From Eleginops maclovinus (taxonomy: Eukaryota > Chordata > Actinopteri > Perciformes > Eleginopidae): a stretch of DNA of 64,000 nucleotides. The notes under the pieces are model-generated. The model was not told the DNA's origin. It worked only from the letters and a program-made list of their open reading frames with translations, and searched no databases. This document shows, one piece after another, positions 1 through 12,535 of the stretch; position 1 is the stretch's first letter; every line of letters begins with the position of its first letter. The stretch covers positions 20,276,793-20,340,792 of the forward strand of contig NC_086357.1 in NCBI RefSeq assembly GCF_036324505.1, written 5' to 3'. The translations under genes were made by a program, and so were the position numbers.

Positions 1-361
1 ACAGTCAAAGTACTGGAGGCCTGCCAGGTAAATGAAGCCAGAAGTAGAGGGATTGTCAAAATGTTTGGAGTGCTGAGAAATATCCAAAGAGATAACTGAA
101 CACACAAATACTGAGCCGGGAACCTGAGAGACCTAGCAGGGTGCATCCGACACAGAGTGACACACAAATCAGTGAAGAGAGGGATCCAGAGTGAGATGAA
201 AAGCAAAGGGAAGACAGTTTATCCTCAGTGAGTGTCCTGATGAATGCAGCTGATTGCAGTAACTACAGGCCAGCAGGAATGGATCCTTAATATCCCCAGC
301 CAACTCTGAACCATAAGTCCCCCTCTACTGCATCACCCAGCTCATCTATCACTGTGTGTAA
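1..361. other. Gene-free unique sequence
   Basis: A purine-leaning stretch with stops in all frames. I see no repeat ends, splice-bounded exon or RNA gene in it. It runs into a compound GT/G simple repeat. Confidence 0.6.
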
Positions 362-392
362 GTGTGTGTGTGTGTGTGTGGGGGGGGGGGGG
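362..392. repeat. Compound (GT)n-(G)13 simple repeat
   Basis: About nine GT units run directly into a run of 13 G. The G run begins at the last base of the GT array, at 380. Confidence 0.95.
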
Positions 393-1266
393 CACTTTCT
401 GGCCTCTTCTTAACATCAATTCATAACATGGGCGAACACAAATGAGTCATCGAATTGCAGAGTGTTTCAGAGAGGAGAAATGACCAAAACCTCTCCTTTC
501 TTTTTTTCATAAGATCATGAAGAGCCTGAGCTTGTTTACTGACAATCTGAAAGAACTAATGTCAATGTGTATCCTGTGAATTGTGATATTGCTGGACCTT
601 TAAAGAAAGAGGAGTAAAACAAATAAAACAGAGCATTCAACAGAATTTAAAATATATAGCATTCAGAAACAGGTACTACAGATAAAAGCAAGATTGTGCT
701 GTAGCACGAGAAGGACCACACACTGAGAACCACTGTGTAAAGAGGTGTAAACATTAAATCAACACACAAGTTTCAGACTACGGATTGGAGAGCTCGAACC
801 ATTATGGGATATTTTCAGACATTGTGCAAGCTTAATGAGTAATAAGCAAATATTATAAAGATGTTCAAGTGACAGACAATATAACACATGCTTAAGAATG
901 ATTGAAATAGCGCTGAGGGTCCAAGGCCCAAACAGTATCAATGAAACAAAGCTACCATAGGATACTTCAGAAGGAAGAGTTCTGCCTCGACCATAATGTG
1001 GAATGTATGGCCTAACCCCAGGTCTCCTCTGCAGGTTTTGAGACACAGTGGATTGATGCAGCTTCTGTCTCCTGTGCTGTCAGTTTGCAAAATGGCTGCT
1101 GTGCAGAGGCCGTATCTCAGGATGGAGTAACTGCTGGTGGAGCACCACACTGCTACTCGCCTGCTAGCCGTGTGCGAGCCGTTTAATGGAGGCGGAGTAA
1201 ACACTCAGCAGAGTTTATCAACCAGCCTCCCATCACTGTGCAAGGTCACCCAATTCTCAGAGAATG

Positions 1267-1270
<4 letters not shown>
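393..1270. other. Gene-free unique sequence
   Basis: Only short open frames occur, on both strands, with no domain or splice-site support. The end of the stretch is a little richer in CpG (about 1140-1200) but shows no clear promoter structure. I see nothing else to annotate. Confidence 0.55.

Positions 1271-1352
<82 letters not shown>
1271..1352. repeat. (GT)41 microsatellite
   Basis: An uninterrupted GT dinucleotide array of about 82 bp. Open frames reading Cys-Val or Thr-His repeats across it are artefacts of the repeat. Confidence 0.98.
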
Positions 1353-1355
<3 letters not shown>

Positions 1356-2936
1356 ACAGCAGTTTCAGGTCTGGGAAACCTTGGAAACGGAGTGGAACAG
1401 AGCATTGGAGCTGCAACAATAAGGCAGCCTGTTGAGCATGGGAAGCTCAGTTGCTGCAGTCGGCCTGCCTTAGTGTACACACACACACACACACACCCAC
1501 CTACCTGTCATCTCTAATGAGGATTTATACCCTGCGTGAGGGCAGGCATGCATAGCTGTAGCAGTCAAACACACACAGATCCACTCACATATAAACTCAC
1601 AGCTAAATACACGGGGACACTATCTCCCTCTCTCCCTCTCTGCATCTCACACAGCTCTAAAGAGGAAAAAATGACAAGACAGATATGTTGTTACAGCAGA
1701 GCACACAAGGGAAAGAACAACAGTAAAAGTGCATATTGGAAGATGGAATAAATGAGAGCTGAAAAAGAAGAAAATGTGGCAGAAAGCAAGGAAGCTAGAG
1801 GGCTAGAAAGAGAGAGAGGGGGAGATACTATCTCCCTGTTGACTATCACAGTCTAAGCTCATTTGCCATGTACTATCTGATACGGCTGTAGCTGTCCAAT
1901 CTCTTTCTAGATATTTCCTTGGAGAAAAACTGCTCATTTTGCTCCCCTCTAAACGCGGAATACACTAAGCTCCTGGTCTTATTGAAAACACATTTCTCTC
2001 ACCGATTCTCTCTGCAGTGTGTCTATATGACTGTGTATCTGCAAAAGCAACAAATAAACACTTTCTCAATACATAAAGGAATTCAAACGACTGATCTCAG
2101 TTTTACAGCATGTGTTAATAAGACTGACGTTCTAATCAGTTTAAAACCAATCGGTTATTCAGAGCCTTATCTGTGGATACAGGTGTTAGTTTATGGAGCA
2201 AAGGCTACAGATGGTTCATTTTATAGGGAAAAGTCAGGAGTAAAATTCTTGCATGCTGGAATAATTAAAGTACCAGAGAAGAGTAACACTGTAGAGAGTT
2301 ATGTTGTTTTCAACCTTGTGAATTATTGCTGTTGGAAAATTCTGGTCTGAATGTATTAAACTGCATTCAACATTTACATCGCATGTGAAAATAAATGCCA
2401 TTAATGTCTATTCCATTCTCAGATGCAGCACAGACTCGATCAAGACTGCAGTAGACTTCAGATGACTCTTATTTAAGATGGGATTTGGTAAAGTCTCTGA
2501 GGTTTTAAAGAAAATATAAATGATCACCTTCTCCCCGCTGTGTGTACAGATACAGATGGTGAACTTTGAATGTGTTCTTTCTTTCTGAGATTACTGTGTC
2601 AGTAGGGAAATTAGAAAAAAGGAAACTCACTAAAATGGCGCCATCTGTATCTTTACACTTGGTGTCAAGAGGGTTATTTAATTGAGGCAATTAAGCCCAT
2701 TTGAAACTGGGTGAATACATTTACAAATTAGGTTTTGTTGCCATTACATTTTTCACCTTGCACTACCATGGTGAGCAGAGCTACCGTTCGCCTCACAGTA
2801 AATCACTATAACCAACGGTCCTATAGAACTAAAATGGACCCGTCTTAACAGAGATTTAGTGTCAGCATTAAGTACAGCTAACAGACATTTTAGTAGCCTT
2901 TTGGTGCAGCAGAGCTTACTGCAGACAAACAATTCC
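1353..2936. other. Gene-free stretch with a minor CA repeat
   Basis: Contains a short (CA)n at about 1477-1497 and a GA-rich patch near 1805-1825. The longest non-repeat open frame in this part, 143 codons at 1919-2350 (+), has no recognisable domain, lies in AT-rich DNA and is probably chance. I see no transposon ends. Confidence 0.5.
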
Positions 2937-2960
2937 CAAACAAACAAACAAACAAACAAC
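2937..2960. repeat. (CAAA)n tetranucleotide repeat
   Basis: Five to six CAAA units, with one slightly imperfect unit at the right side. Confidence 0.9.
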
Positions 2961-4590
2961 AAACAGACAGATGGGGTATTTCTTCCTTTCAGTTGCACCA
3001 CAAACAGCTCTGGGAATACTGCTTTTAGCGCCATAACTAGAAGTCAGCCTTCCTCTTCTCTGCTCATTCCCTGCCTTTCCTGTTCACTTCCATCTGTTCC
3101 CCTCTCCCTTCATTATCTCCATCCTCCTTTCCTGGTCTCCTCTTGCAGAGCAGTAATGTCCTTGCAACCCCCTCAATCATCCCCCTACACAGGGAGAATT
3201 GGTGGCAGTCCAAGCCCAGTCCCTTGAGTCCTGGCTGGGTGACTTCCAACCCACTCCCCAGGCTTCACTCCAGGCCTGTGGGCCTGAGAGCTGGCAGCTC
3301 AGGGAGGCTATTGTCGAAGAGAGATTAACCACACATAGCAGCTATTGTAGAAAAACACACACACACACACACATCTTGACACGTAGAGTCTTATTCCCTT
3401 AACATAACAGCTATTGCTTAACGTCAATAAAGACGTGAAATGGTACCAGGCGGACTACAGCCCTGTAGATTCTTCAGCTGATATTGAACAAGGTGAACAA
3501 ATGTCATGTGTGTGCACAGCAGCGGTCTGCACACACTGAAGCTCTCTGTGCCATGTGCCCAGTAATTAATCCTGCAGGGGATATTGATTTTCCTTTCATG
3601 GGTATCCACAAGTGGATTCAAAGTGCATCTTAACCTGTCCCCAACACACACACTAAACCAGGTGTATTCCCAAGTGTAGACAGGTTCCAGGTTTGCATCT
3701 ATTTGGAGCTGTGTGTTCTGAACATAACCCAGAAACCCAGGGTTTTGTACGACATGTATGTTTTCAGGCAAATATGCAAATTAGAACCCTCGCAAGCAAA
3801 TGACACACACATACACACACACACACACACACCCCCCCCTAATCCCCCAAATAAAGCCGGCAACCTGGGGACAGCGATGGGCTGATGGCGGCAGAGATAA
3901 GGAAAGAGGAAGAAACAGCAAAGAGGATGTGAGCTGCTGTGTCCCACATTCATCCACCACAAACCCCCCCTCCCTCATTTACCGCTCTTCTCCTCCCTGA
4001 TTATCGCCCCCACCGCCTCTCTCCCCTCTTCCCACCAATCTCTACACCCCTCTTCACCCGTCTGTCTCGCCCCCCCCCCCCCGACCACAGAATCCCAGCA
4101 GCCGCTCACAGGAGAGGTGGCACACTTTGAGGATAAATTTAGAAATGAGGTGCAATCCCAAGGCCGGCACCGAAAAGAGGAAAGTGGAGGAAACACACAT
4201 GTGTCGGAGAGCATGCACACACACACACACACCCCAGTGTCTCAACATACTCTTGTCACATTAAGTGCTGCATGGAAAGTGTTACAACAAACATACATGG
4301 GGGGGGGGGGGCTTACAGTGATCCTAGGAGGGATATACTGAGAGAACAAAGGCATGGGGGGGAGAAGGAACCACATATGAGGAAGGGGAACACATGTCTA
4401 GCCACTTCAGACTCTTCTGTTCAATGGCGGGGAGTGTGAATGTTAAAGGCAGAGCTGACTGGACCCCCTGACGAGAGGAGGAGAGAGAGCCGGCGACTTT
4501 GGGCAGGAAGAGGAGGGAAAGTGACTTTGAGTTCGAGAGAGGACGCCTGGCTCCTCGAATTCTAGGGTCGAGAACTCATCATCTCATATA

Positions 4591-4591
<1 letters not shown>
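2961..4591. other. Gene-free stretch rich in simple repeats
   Basis: Holds small CA repeats at 3355-3373, 3802-3839 (ending in a C run) and about 4216-4233, a C13 run at 4070-4082 and a G13 run at 4299-4311. The part from about 3960 to 4080 is strongly pyrimidine-rich on the + strand. No exon or transposon was recognised. Confidence 0.55.

Positions 4592-4623
<32 letters not shown>
4592..4623. repeat. (CA)16 microsatellite
   Basis: A pure CA array of about 32 bp, followed by about 190 bp of pyrimidine-rich sequence (about 4630-4820). Confidence 0.95.
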
Positions 4624-4626
<3 letters not shown>

Positions 4627-5164
4627 CAGTTTGCAACAGCTTCTCTGCTTCACTGCTCAACCCTGAAAACCTCTTCCCTCCCTTATAACACCCATGCTGC
4701 CCTCCATCTCTCCCCTTCCTTTTCTTTTCCAATCTTATTATTACTATCTCACCTCTCTTCCCAACCGTTGCCCCTTCCCACTGCTGCTCTCCCCTCCAAT
4801 CCTGTGGAATCCATTCCACTATCCTGCCATTTATCACCAGTGCATACATTTGACTAATGGGTAAATCAACTCTCCACCATGTCAGGTTGTATCCTCTGAG
4901 CTTCATTGGACTCAGTGAGCTTTCCTGGACCACACTGAAGCATTATAAAGCAGGCCAGTGTTTGGGACCCATAAACTTATAAACTAATTATGGTTAGTGC
5001 TAAATACAATATAAATGTTAAAGTGAAAGGCGCTCTGCGTGTAATATCAGGTTATTGCTCAATTCACAAACATGACACGGTGATAGATTCAGAGGAAGTA
5101 GTGAGAGTAGTTAACCATTGAAACATCTGCAGGTCCTTTGTACCATACAGTCTTTGATCAGAAG
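4624..5164. other. Gene-free pyrimidine-rich then AT-rich sequence
   Basis: The first 190 bases are pyrimidine-rich on the + strand. The rest is AT-rich unique sequence leading to the left end of a hAT remnant. No gene was recognised. Confidence 0.55.
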
Positions 5165-5630
5165 TAGGGCTGAACGATTAATTGCATTTGCGATAATATC
5201 GCGATATGACAAAACGAGATTTTCAAACCGCAAAGGCTGCGATTTGACTGGTCACGTGATCTGGTCACGTGACTTGCGAGCGAGCCGAGCCGAGCGAAGC
5301 CGAGCAGGCAGGGAAAGAAGTCAACGCTGCGCTTGAACCTGTTGCACAATGGCCTCAGGCTCGTCAGAAGAGTGCACGGCTGGAAGGTTGGTACCAAAGA
5401 GGGGCGGCACGTCAGTTGTGTGGAATTATTTTGGCTTTAAAAAGGAAGATGCTGCGCAACGTCAGGTATTGTGCAGAACGTGCCTCGCTACTGTTGCTAC
5501 CTCACGAGGTTCACGATTGTAATCACGATTGATTTATTGCTTGTTGAAAAATACATGAGAAGAGGACCTTGAACAAATAATCGCATATAAAATCGCAATT
5601 GCAATATTGAGGACAAAAAACGCAGGAAAT
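5165..5630 (+). mobile_element. hAT-type DNA transposon remnant, right end missing
   Basis: The left end begins TAGGGCTGAACGATTAATTG, followed by AT/CG-rich subterminal sequence with repeated GCGATA/TCGCGA motifs. This style is typical of teleost hAT elements. Near 5580-5615 related motifs (AATCGCATATAAAATCGCAA) recur in inverted sense, as expected of the other subterminal region, but the terminal repeat itself is absent. I found no target-site duplication, so the right boundary is approximate. The body encodes the first half of a BED zinc finger and then jumps straight to right-end sequence, so this is an internal-deletion derivative that was also truncated on the right. Confidence 0.75.
5349..5522 (+). 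pseudogene. N-terminal fragment of a hAT transposase (half BED zinc finger)
   Basis: A 58-codon frame starts MASGSSEE. Residues 23-30 read VVWNYFGF and residues 40-45 read VLCRTC. That is the aromatic block and Cys-x2-Cys pair of a BED-type zinc finger, the DNA-binding module of hAT transposases. The downstream His pair is missing: after about residue 54 the frame enters right-end transposon DNA and stops at 5520-5522. No RNase-H-like catalytic domain remains, so it cannot encode an active transposase. The family assignment comes from motif recognition by eye. A domesticated BED protein is unlikely because the fragment lies between hAT end sequences. Confidence 0.75.
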
Positions 5631-6072
5631 ACCTTCAACTTTTGTATGCTTGCTGCTAGTTAAACCAAAGTCTAATTATCCAGTTCTACAATAGTTAACT
5701 ATAAAATAGATGGGAATAGAGGGAGTTGTTTAAATGCACTAAGTATTGAAAGTATACCAATAGGTGTAGCTAACTGATTGTTTCCTTCACTAGATCTCTA
5801 AAATGCTGTAGTGGCCCAAATTGTGTCTAAACATATTCCCATCTCACAAAGGCTTGAGAGATTTCATGGCTGCATGAACGTAGCCATCTTCTCAACACTT
5901 GGTTATAAACAGAACACAGATCATCGTGATGAATCTCCCCATGCATTGCTTTTAACACAGCATTGTCAGACTCTGCATCATGGAAGAAGATACAAACCAT
6001 TAAACATCAGAACTAATTAAACTGTTGTCAAAGCACTGGCTGGGATGTGGGCGGCTATTAGGCAGCATTAAA

Positions 6073-6075
<3 letters not shown>
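5631..6075. other. Gene-free AT-rich unique sequence
   Basis: AT-rich sequence with only short chance open frames. No repeat family was recognised. Confidence 0.55.

Positions 6076-6142
<67 letters not shown>
6076..6142. repeat. (GT)33 microsatellite
   Basis: A pure GT array of about 67 bp. Confidence 0.97.
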
Positions 6143-6143
<1 letters not shown>

Positions 6144-7157
6144 TTCATCCGTCAAACTGCAGCTCTGACAAACAATAAATGTAATGCAGTTTAGATTGGG
6201 GGTCTGCCTTGTCATGGTAATGTGTTTGAAAAGCTGAGAGTCAAAAGCAATTAGAGCAAGAGACGGAGCCCCGTAGCTCTGAACACAAACCCCTACAGCT
6301 AACAGGACTCTACTCGATGGTGGAGACAAAAACTAAAGACCGTTATGTGTGAAACGTAGTCACAGTGCAGCAATGGTAATGTGAAGCTGCAGTGTGTTCA
6401 TGAATGGCACAAAGTGTTCACAGACACAGAGCTACCCAACCAAAAATACACAATCATTTATTTGGTCTTATCCGAGCTGCGAAAAAGCAAAGAAAATAAA
6501 TGAACAAAATAAAAGAGAACAAACAATGCTGACAGTATTAAAATAAAAGCAAAGACAGAAGAAAAAAATGAATACAATATTTTAAAAGAAGGTTTGACTC
6601 AGACTAAGTGAGACAAATAGAATGAGAGGGGAAAATGCAGAGAAATGGGGAAGATGGGAAGAGGGATTACTTACACTTGGCTTTTGACAGACTTGCTGTA
6701 GGAATAAACACTATTGGGACTGGTAGAGATCAATAGTCACACACACACAAACACCAATCGATACTTCTGGTGCAAACAGCATTCCAGTAAACATCTTTAA
6801 TGAACACACATTTGTATCCAAATCCAGCCAACAAATGACTGCATGCAGTACAGTGTCACACACAGCGAGTGTGACACAAACATGTAACAACCCACTTCAA
6901 CAACCCACACCCACACACACTTTCCTCATACTGTCAGCCTCATACTACACACACACATGGCCAATCACACAGCCAGACTGAGGGCTAAATAAATCACAGA
7001 CAATCAGGATATAAAAGGGAGGCAGTCATGCAGGACGGCGTGTAAAGCAACACTGAACACACACATACAGTGACATGCACACACACTCCTGCTGCATACA
7101 CAGCGACTGGTGGAGTTCCAGCAGAGGGATTAATATTGGAGCATCATGCAGGGAGGT
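6143..7157. other. Gene-free unique sequence
   Basis: An A-rich block at about 6480-6600, then scattered short CACACA patches from 6740 to 7085. No coding or transposon signal was seen. Confidence 0.55.
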
Positions 7158-7176
7158 GGGGGGGGGGGGGGGGGGG
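7158..7176. repeat. G19 homopolymer
   Basis: Nineteen consecutive G on the + strand, one of several long G or C runs in the window. Confidence 0.95.
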
Positions 7177-8018
7177 ATGTTGGAGATCTGCTGAGTGGGA
7201 GGGCAAGTAAAGCTTAAATCCATTTCCCCAGCATCCAGGAGAACACCTCTCACAGGGCAGATGGAGAAAGACAAACTGACCAACAGCACCGCTCCGTGTC
7301 CCACCTTGCTGAATGACTCCACCTGAAGTAGAAAAGCTTCTCCGAGCCTGCTTAAAATGCACAAGACTACTTATCTACGCTCAAATAACTTATGAGAGCA
7401 AATCGAAAACAAATGAAGAATTCAATCCCTCTTAAAAGCCGCTGCAACTCCATGCTGGTTGCCTTGGAACGGGGGACACTGAATCTTTTAATAATATATC
7501 CATTCTGTACGATATTGTACCTTCAACAAAATGGGACAAGTAAATTCAGATGTGATTAATCTCTGGAGCTTTACTGTCAATTAAAATTCAATTTCACCAC
7601 AGATAAGCCTATTTTCTATTTGGATTTGTCATCCACACACCTTTCATCATTAAAACAGAAACACACACAGATCGGTTTGGGTGCACCTGCAGGTGTGTGT
7701 GCTTGTTTATCATGTGTATGTAGGAGGTGTGTGCCGGTATATGTGCTGTACGTGTCCTCTGACCTGATATGATGTGGACAGGAGTGCATTATTCCTAAAA
7801 ATGTGCCGTCTTTGGTTCCTGTGATTGCATTAGGAGTGGGCTGTGAATATTAATTGGTGGTGTAGCTGGCAGCCTGTCAAGGGGAGACTAATGTATTCTG
7901 CTAATGATACGGAGTTTGCTACTTTCACAGAGTGACTGTGAAGGTGGAGCATCAGGGAGGATTAAATGTTTGTTGGCTGTTGTTCAAATTTGCTCATCTC
8001 CATGTATAAACTCTCTCA
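7177..8018. other. Gene-free unique sequence
   Basis: Mixed composition. There is a TG-rich patch near 7690-7760 but no exon, splice pair or transposon end that I can support. Confidence 0.5.
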
Positions 8019-8034
8019 CCCCCCCCCCCCCCCC
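8019..8034. repeat. C16 homopolymer
   Basis: Sixteen consecutive C on the + strand, just after a CTCTCT patch. Confidence 0.95.
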
Positions 8035-11000
8035 GCACCCACACATAAACATTAGTGAACACAGATGTCTATCACTTCCAGTACACACACCGTGCCAAGA
8101 CAGGTGCCCACACATGCCACACACTACCTGCTGACGGTCTGAGTGAAGCATCTGCAATGTCGCGGCTCTCCCCTTACAAGCCTGAGTATAATGTGGAGGA
8201 GACGACAAAGAGCACACTCTGTAAAAAAATATCTGAAAAGGGTCTTGAAAAGAAAATGGAGAAACTTTCTCTTCATAGGCGATAAAAACTGAATAACTTT
8301 AAAAATACTCAGCCTACACACTGTACTTCCTGGTGAGCCTGGAACAAAGGCTTGCAGTTCAGTTGCTGAGGAAATTATCACTGAAATGTCTGTGTCTAAA
8401 TACTGTGCAGCCTTCAAAGAACATTTTACTTTAGGTGAAAGAGAGAAAGATAGAGAAAAGCGCACAGATTTACATTTGCATTACTATACCAGGATAAAGA
8501 CAATATGCGTTTCATATTGCAGCACGCCTCCTACTTTAAAAAGGTGTTTAGATTAGTGTTAATTACAATAAGGACCCTATTTAGTGGCTTCCACTGTGCT
8601 ATATCACCATAACTGCATTTGTACTGCTAAACTGAAGTGATCTACTAATATCAGTGGAATTGAATGAAACTGAAGTGAGAGTATTTCAGGGATGCAGTGT
8701 GAACCACAGTGTTTCCTCCTTAGGAACAAGTGACAGGAGACGTGTTGTTACCGAGAAATAAAAAGGGATTGAACGTCTCTTATGTTCCTCTCTCTTTCTT
8801 CACTTTTTTCTGTACTCTGTCTGTGTGTTGTTCCTCACCACCCGGCTCTCTGACATTAATCTACTGTTATTAATCAAAAGCCAACAGGAATCCCCGTCTG
8901 CCCAACACTTTGATTGGATCGGACAAGAGAAATGCAGGCGGTGAGGAGCGCGAAGAAGAGGAAGAGTAGAAAGACAAAAGAAAGATGGCTTTGATGTTTT
9001 CTTGTTTACCATCATCCTGCAAGTGTTACAAGATATGATGGATCCAAAGCAGAGGCTCAGAACTCCGCCAGAGAACATTAGCAGCTCATAACAGTGAGTT
9101 CACTGGGCATGGACTCATGCCATCAACGCTGCTACTGTGGGATTCTGTGCTGCAGTACACAGTATGTCAGATGTTTATACCACAGACTGACACTATTGTG
9201 ATGTTGCTGATCTATATTTTGAAAATCTGTTATTTACAATTAAAAAGCAAAAGTTGTTTGTGCTACAGTCGGGTTATGTAATACAAGGGTCATAAAGTGG
9301 GATGGTTCACACATATCCGCTTTGATTCTTGAAGATTTTCTTCCTTGCAGAAGCTGGCCCAGCTGTTTGAAAGGTGTGAGTGGAGTGATGTGATGGGCTA
9401 AGAGGTGTGATCACCATACTTGCCAATTTAATTTCCACTTCATCCAGCCCTTATGCATATGGAAACGGCACCTTCATGAAGGAAAAGAGCAGGTGCTTGA
9501 GGATACCCCCTTGTTGTCATTGCACACATGAGCAAGTGCTTTGCACTGAGATTTATGATCCATGTGATTGGCCTGTTAAAAGCGGGCCAATCGCAGCCCT
9601 CGAACTCTGCAAAAAATCTCACACCAGCAGTTCTTCAAAAAGATCTGTTCCTTTTGATTTAATGAGGGGAGACATGAAACTCTGTTTAAACATCACAAGA
9701 AGCAGCCCCAAGGCTACATCAGCACACACACACATTTAAATTCTTTCATGTCCTCATGTTCATGGTGTCACTCATAATGAAGAATATTTTTGTAGCATGA
9801 AATAAACAACTACTATCACAGGAGATTCACAAAGTACACACACATACACACACTCAGAGCAATGAGTGTGTATTTAATAAGAAAAGCAGGCAGTGTGGTG
9901 GGGGAATCTCCGGCTTCCTGATGGCAGCTCATATATCAGGACAGGGAGCTGGTTAAAGCAGGATTTACTCACTCATTAAACCGTATGTGCACATGTAGAA
10001 CTGCTCTGTGTACGTGTCAGTGGAAAATGCTTAAAGGCTGTCTGCACTGGGGTTTGCCTATACAGAGTGTGAGTTTCTTTATGTGTCAACACAGTTGTCT
10101 AATTAAAGTTGTAAGATTGTCAAAGAAGAGATGCCAGATAGCCGCAATGAAACTTTTTCAGCACTGATTTCTTCCCCAACTAGAGCATAATAAGAGCAGA
10201 GGGGTAATGATTGGTGAGGGGAGAGGCGAGGGAGGAGCACAGGGAGAAAGATAATAAAAACCAGGGGTGCAGGGAGCTGTAGGGCGAAGAGAGTGCGAAA
10301 GGAAGAGATGGAGGTTGGAGGGATGGTGAGATAACTGGAAGGAAGGATGCAAAAGAGCAGTTTTACCATTCCACCGGGTCTCATTAATTCAGCCTGATCA
10401 GATAATATATTGCTGAGGAAACACTTGTACAATACCCTGCACAACACGTGGTTGCTGTGTGTGTGTACGTTCCCATGAGCTACCGACAACCTGGCAGTGG
10501 TATTTTTGCAGTTTCCTGTGCATTCGTGGGCAGGATGGAGGGCCGGGTTCAGTTATTACCAAGAGGATTTCAAACTCTGAAAGAGGAATGTGACTCATGG
10601 TTGAGTGGTGAGTGTTTTGCCTGCGGATAAAAGGAGACAGTCTGGATGACCCTTTGTTTGAACACGGTCCTCTCACTGTCTAGATAATCTGTCTGAAAAC
10701 ATCCAGCCCAATCCTGACCCAAGAGACAACGCCATCTGAGTCAGAGACAGAGCGGCAGCGCGACAAAGGCTGCGACACTGGGAGACAGATTGACGCAAAC
10801 ATGCTGCCAGAACCCTGTTTAATATTCCTGTCTGAGGATCGTTTTCCTTGTCTTTTGAATAAAAACACACAGATAACATTCCTCAAGCTCAAATTCAAGG
10901 TGTCAAGCTAGTCTAACGAGAACAAGGAGACACTACATTAAGTCCTCACAAGTTCACACAAATGCCTGATCTTTGAACACACACTACCCACCTTCCTCTG

Positions 11001-12312
11001 TCGCTGAGAAACTAGCAAGAAGACACATATAAAAGTGCACAAACATAATATACACACACACACACACACCACTTGTTATTCTTCTGAGGCTGTACACTCT
11101 CATGTCAGATTGGTTGGTCTTATTTGTGGGGAGTCAGCCCCCCTGTTGGGACAGACTTGGGCTGAACCAATCCAGTCCAAAGCGGGCGGAGGGAAGTAGG
11201 ACTCCTAATGACAGAAGAGATACATGCTGATACGAGTTTGTGGGGAAGGGGAAACTCGGTAGATGGGGAGACGGGGGGTTAATAAGCTGGAGCAGAGAGA
11301 AGAATGAGGGAAGGAAGCACGAGATGGGGGGATGTGGGCTAGATTCTCCTCGTAGTGATCCTGCACCAGACTGATTCACTGAACACACTGGGGAATGACC
11401 CTTTAATTCCAAGCCAACATTTAGCCTGGTGCACACACACCATCACCAAGGGATACATGTGTTAAAAGCATGTTTGATATTCTGCTTCTGTCTGCAAACA
11501 TTCTGATAAGCAAAGAATGCACAAAGGGGGAGGAAATATATAAGAGAGCAAATATCAGAAGAACATCATTAATTTGTTCCAACAACACTCGGGATGTGCA
11601 GCATACTGCTGAAGAACTGAGTGAAGTGCGTGTACGTCTTTGACATCCAAACGCGTCCCCTACAAACCCAAATCCACCCAGTCTAGGCTGCAAGGGCATG
11701 AAATGGTTGAAAGATGACCTAATTAATAACGACACATACACACACACCCAAATGTATGTTTAGCAGGCATGTAAGTGTTCAGAGCAGACCCGATTAATTC
11801 AGCTCATTTAGCCCCAGTCCAGCCATTAAATATAAGCCTGCCCCAAAGCACAAAATGCAACAGTAAGGCTCAACCCCCACAGCTCAGTCTTTGTTTTGCC
11901 TCCCTCTCTCTCCCTCACTTCACACGTCCACCATTTATTTTGTTCTTATTGACAGCATTTTTCTTTTTTGTTGCTTCTATAAATGAGTAAAAGTCCAGAG
12001 AATGCCCACGACAACGAGGGGCAGAGATGGTTTCGGAATTGGGCAGAAATCAATCTGAATTCGCCCTGAGGTTGTACAAAAATGCCAGAGTCTAATGTCA
12101 TCAAATATTGTTGAATGCCCAGCCACAGTGCAGGGCACACTGCCACACTTACAGCGTGTATCTGCCATTAACAGGAATAGATGTGTGAGGAATAAAAACA
12201 TCATAACTCCACCGGTCAGTACAAATGTGTACTTTGACATGAATGTTGCTCATATGAATTTGATGACTAGCTGAACAACAGAGGAAATGAGGGATAGAGA
12301 GAGAGAGGGTGT
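8035..12312. other. Long gene-free stretch
   Basis: Unique sequence with a small CA repeat near 11052-11069 and a purine-rich patch at about 10200-10330. All open frames are short and without recognisable domains. No transposon ends or RNA genes were seen. It may be intronic or intergenic. Confidence 0.5.
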
Positions 12313-12329
12313 GGGGGGGGGGGGGGGGG
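12313..12329. repeat. G17 homopolymer
   Basis: A G17 run following a GAGAGAGGGTGT patch. Confidence 0.95.
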
Positions 12330-12498
12330 CAGCAGCAGACACAAATTAGGATTAGAGAAGTGTTCATCCCTCCCTTTCTGCTCTTTCATTAACACACCTC
12401 TGAGGTGTTTTTAGAGGCTGTTGGAAATAAGCCGATTTTACTGCTCAGGAAGGCTCACCCCCCAACACATTAACTGTACCAGTGTGTCATACAGGCAG

Positions 12499-12499
<1 letters not shown>

Positions 12500-12533
<34 letters not shown>
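12500..12533. repeat. (CA)17 microsatellite
   Basis: A pure CA array of about 34 bp. Confidence 0.95.

Positions 12534-12535
<2 letters not shown>

Noticed and set aside
1919..2350. A 143-codon frame, the longest frame in ordinary sequence near the left end
   Set aside because: AT-rich, no recognisable domain, no promoter or splice signals. Long chance frames are expected at this window size.
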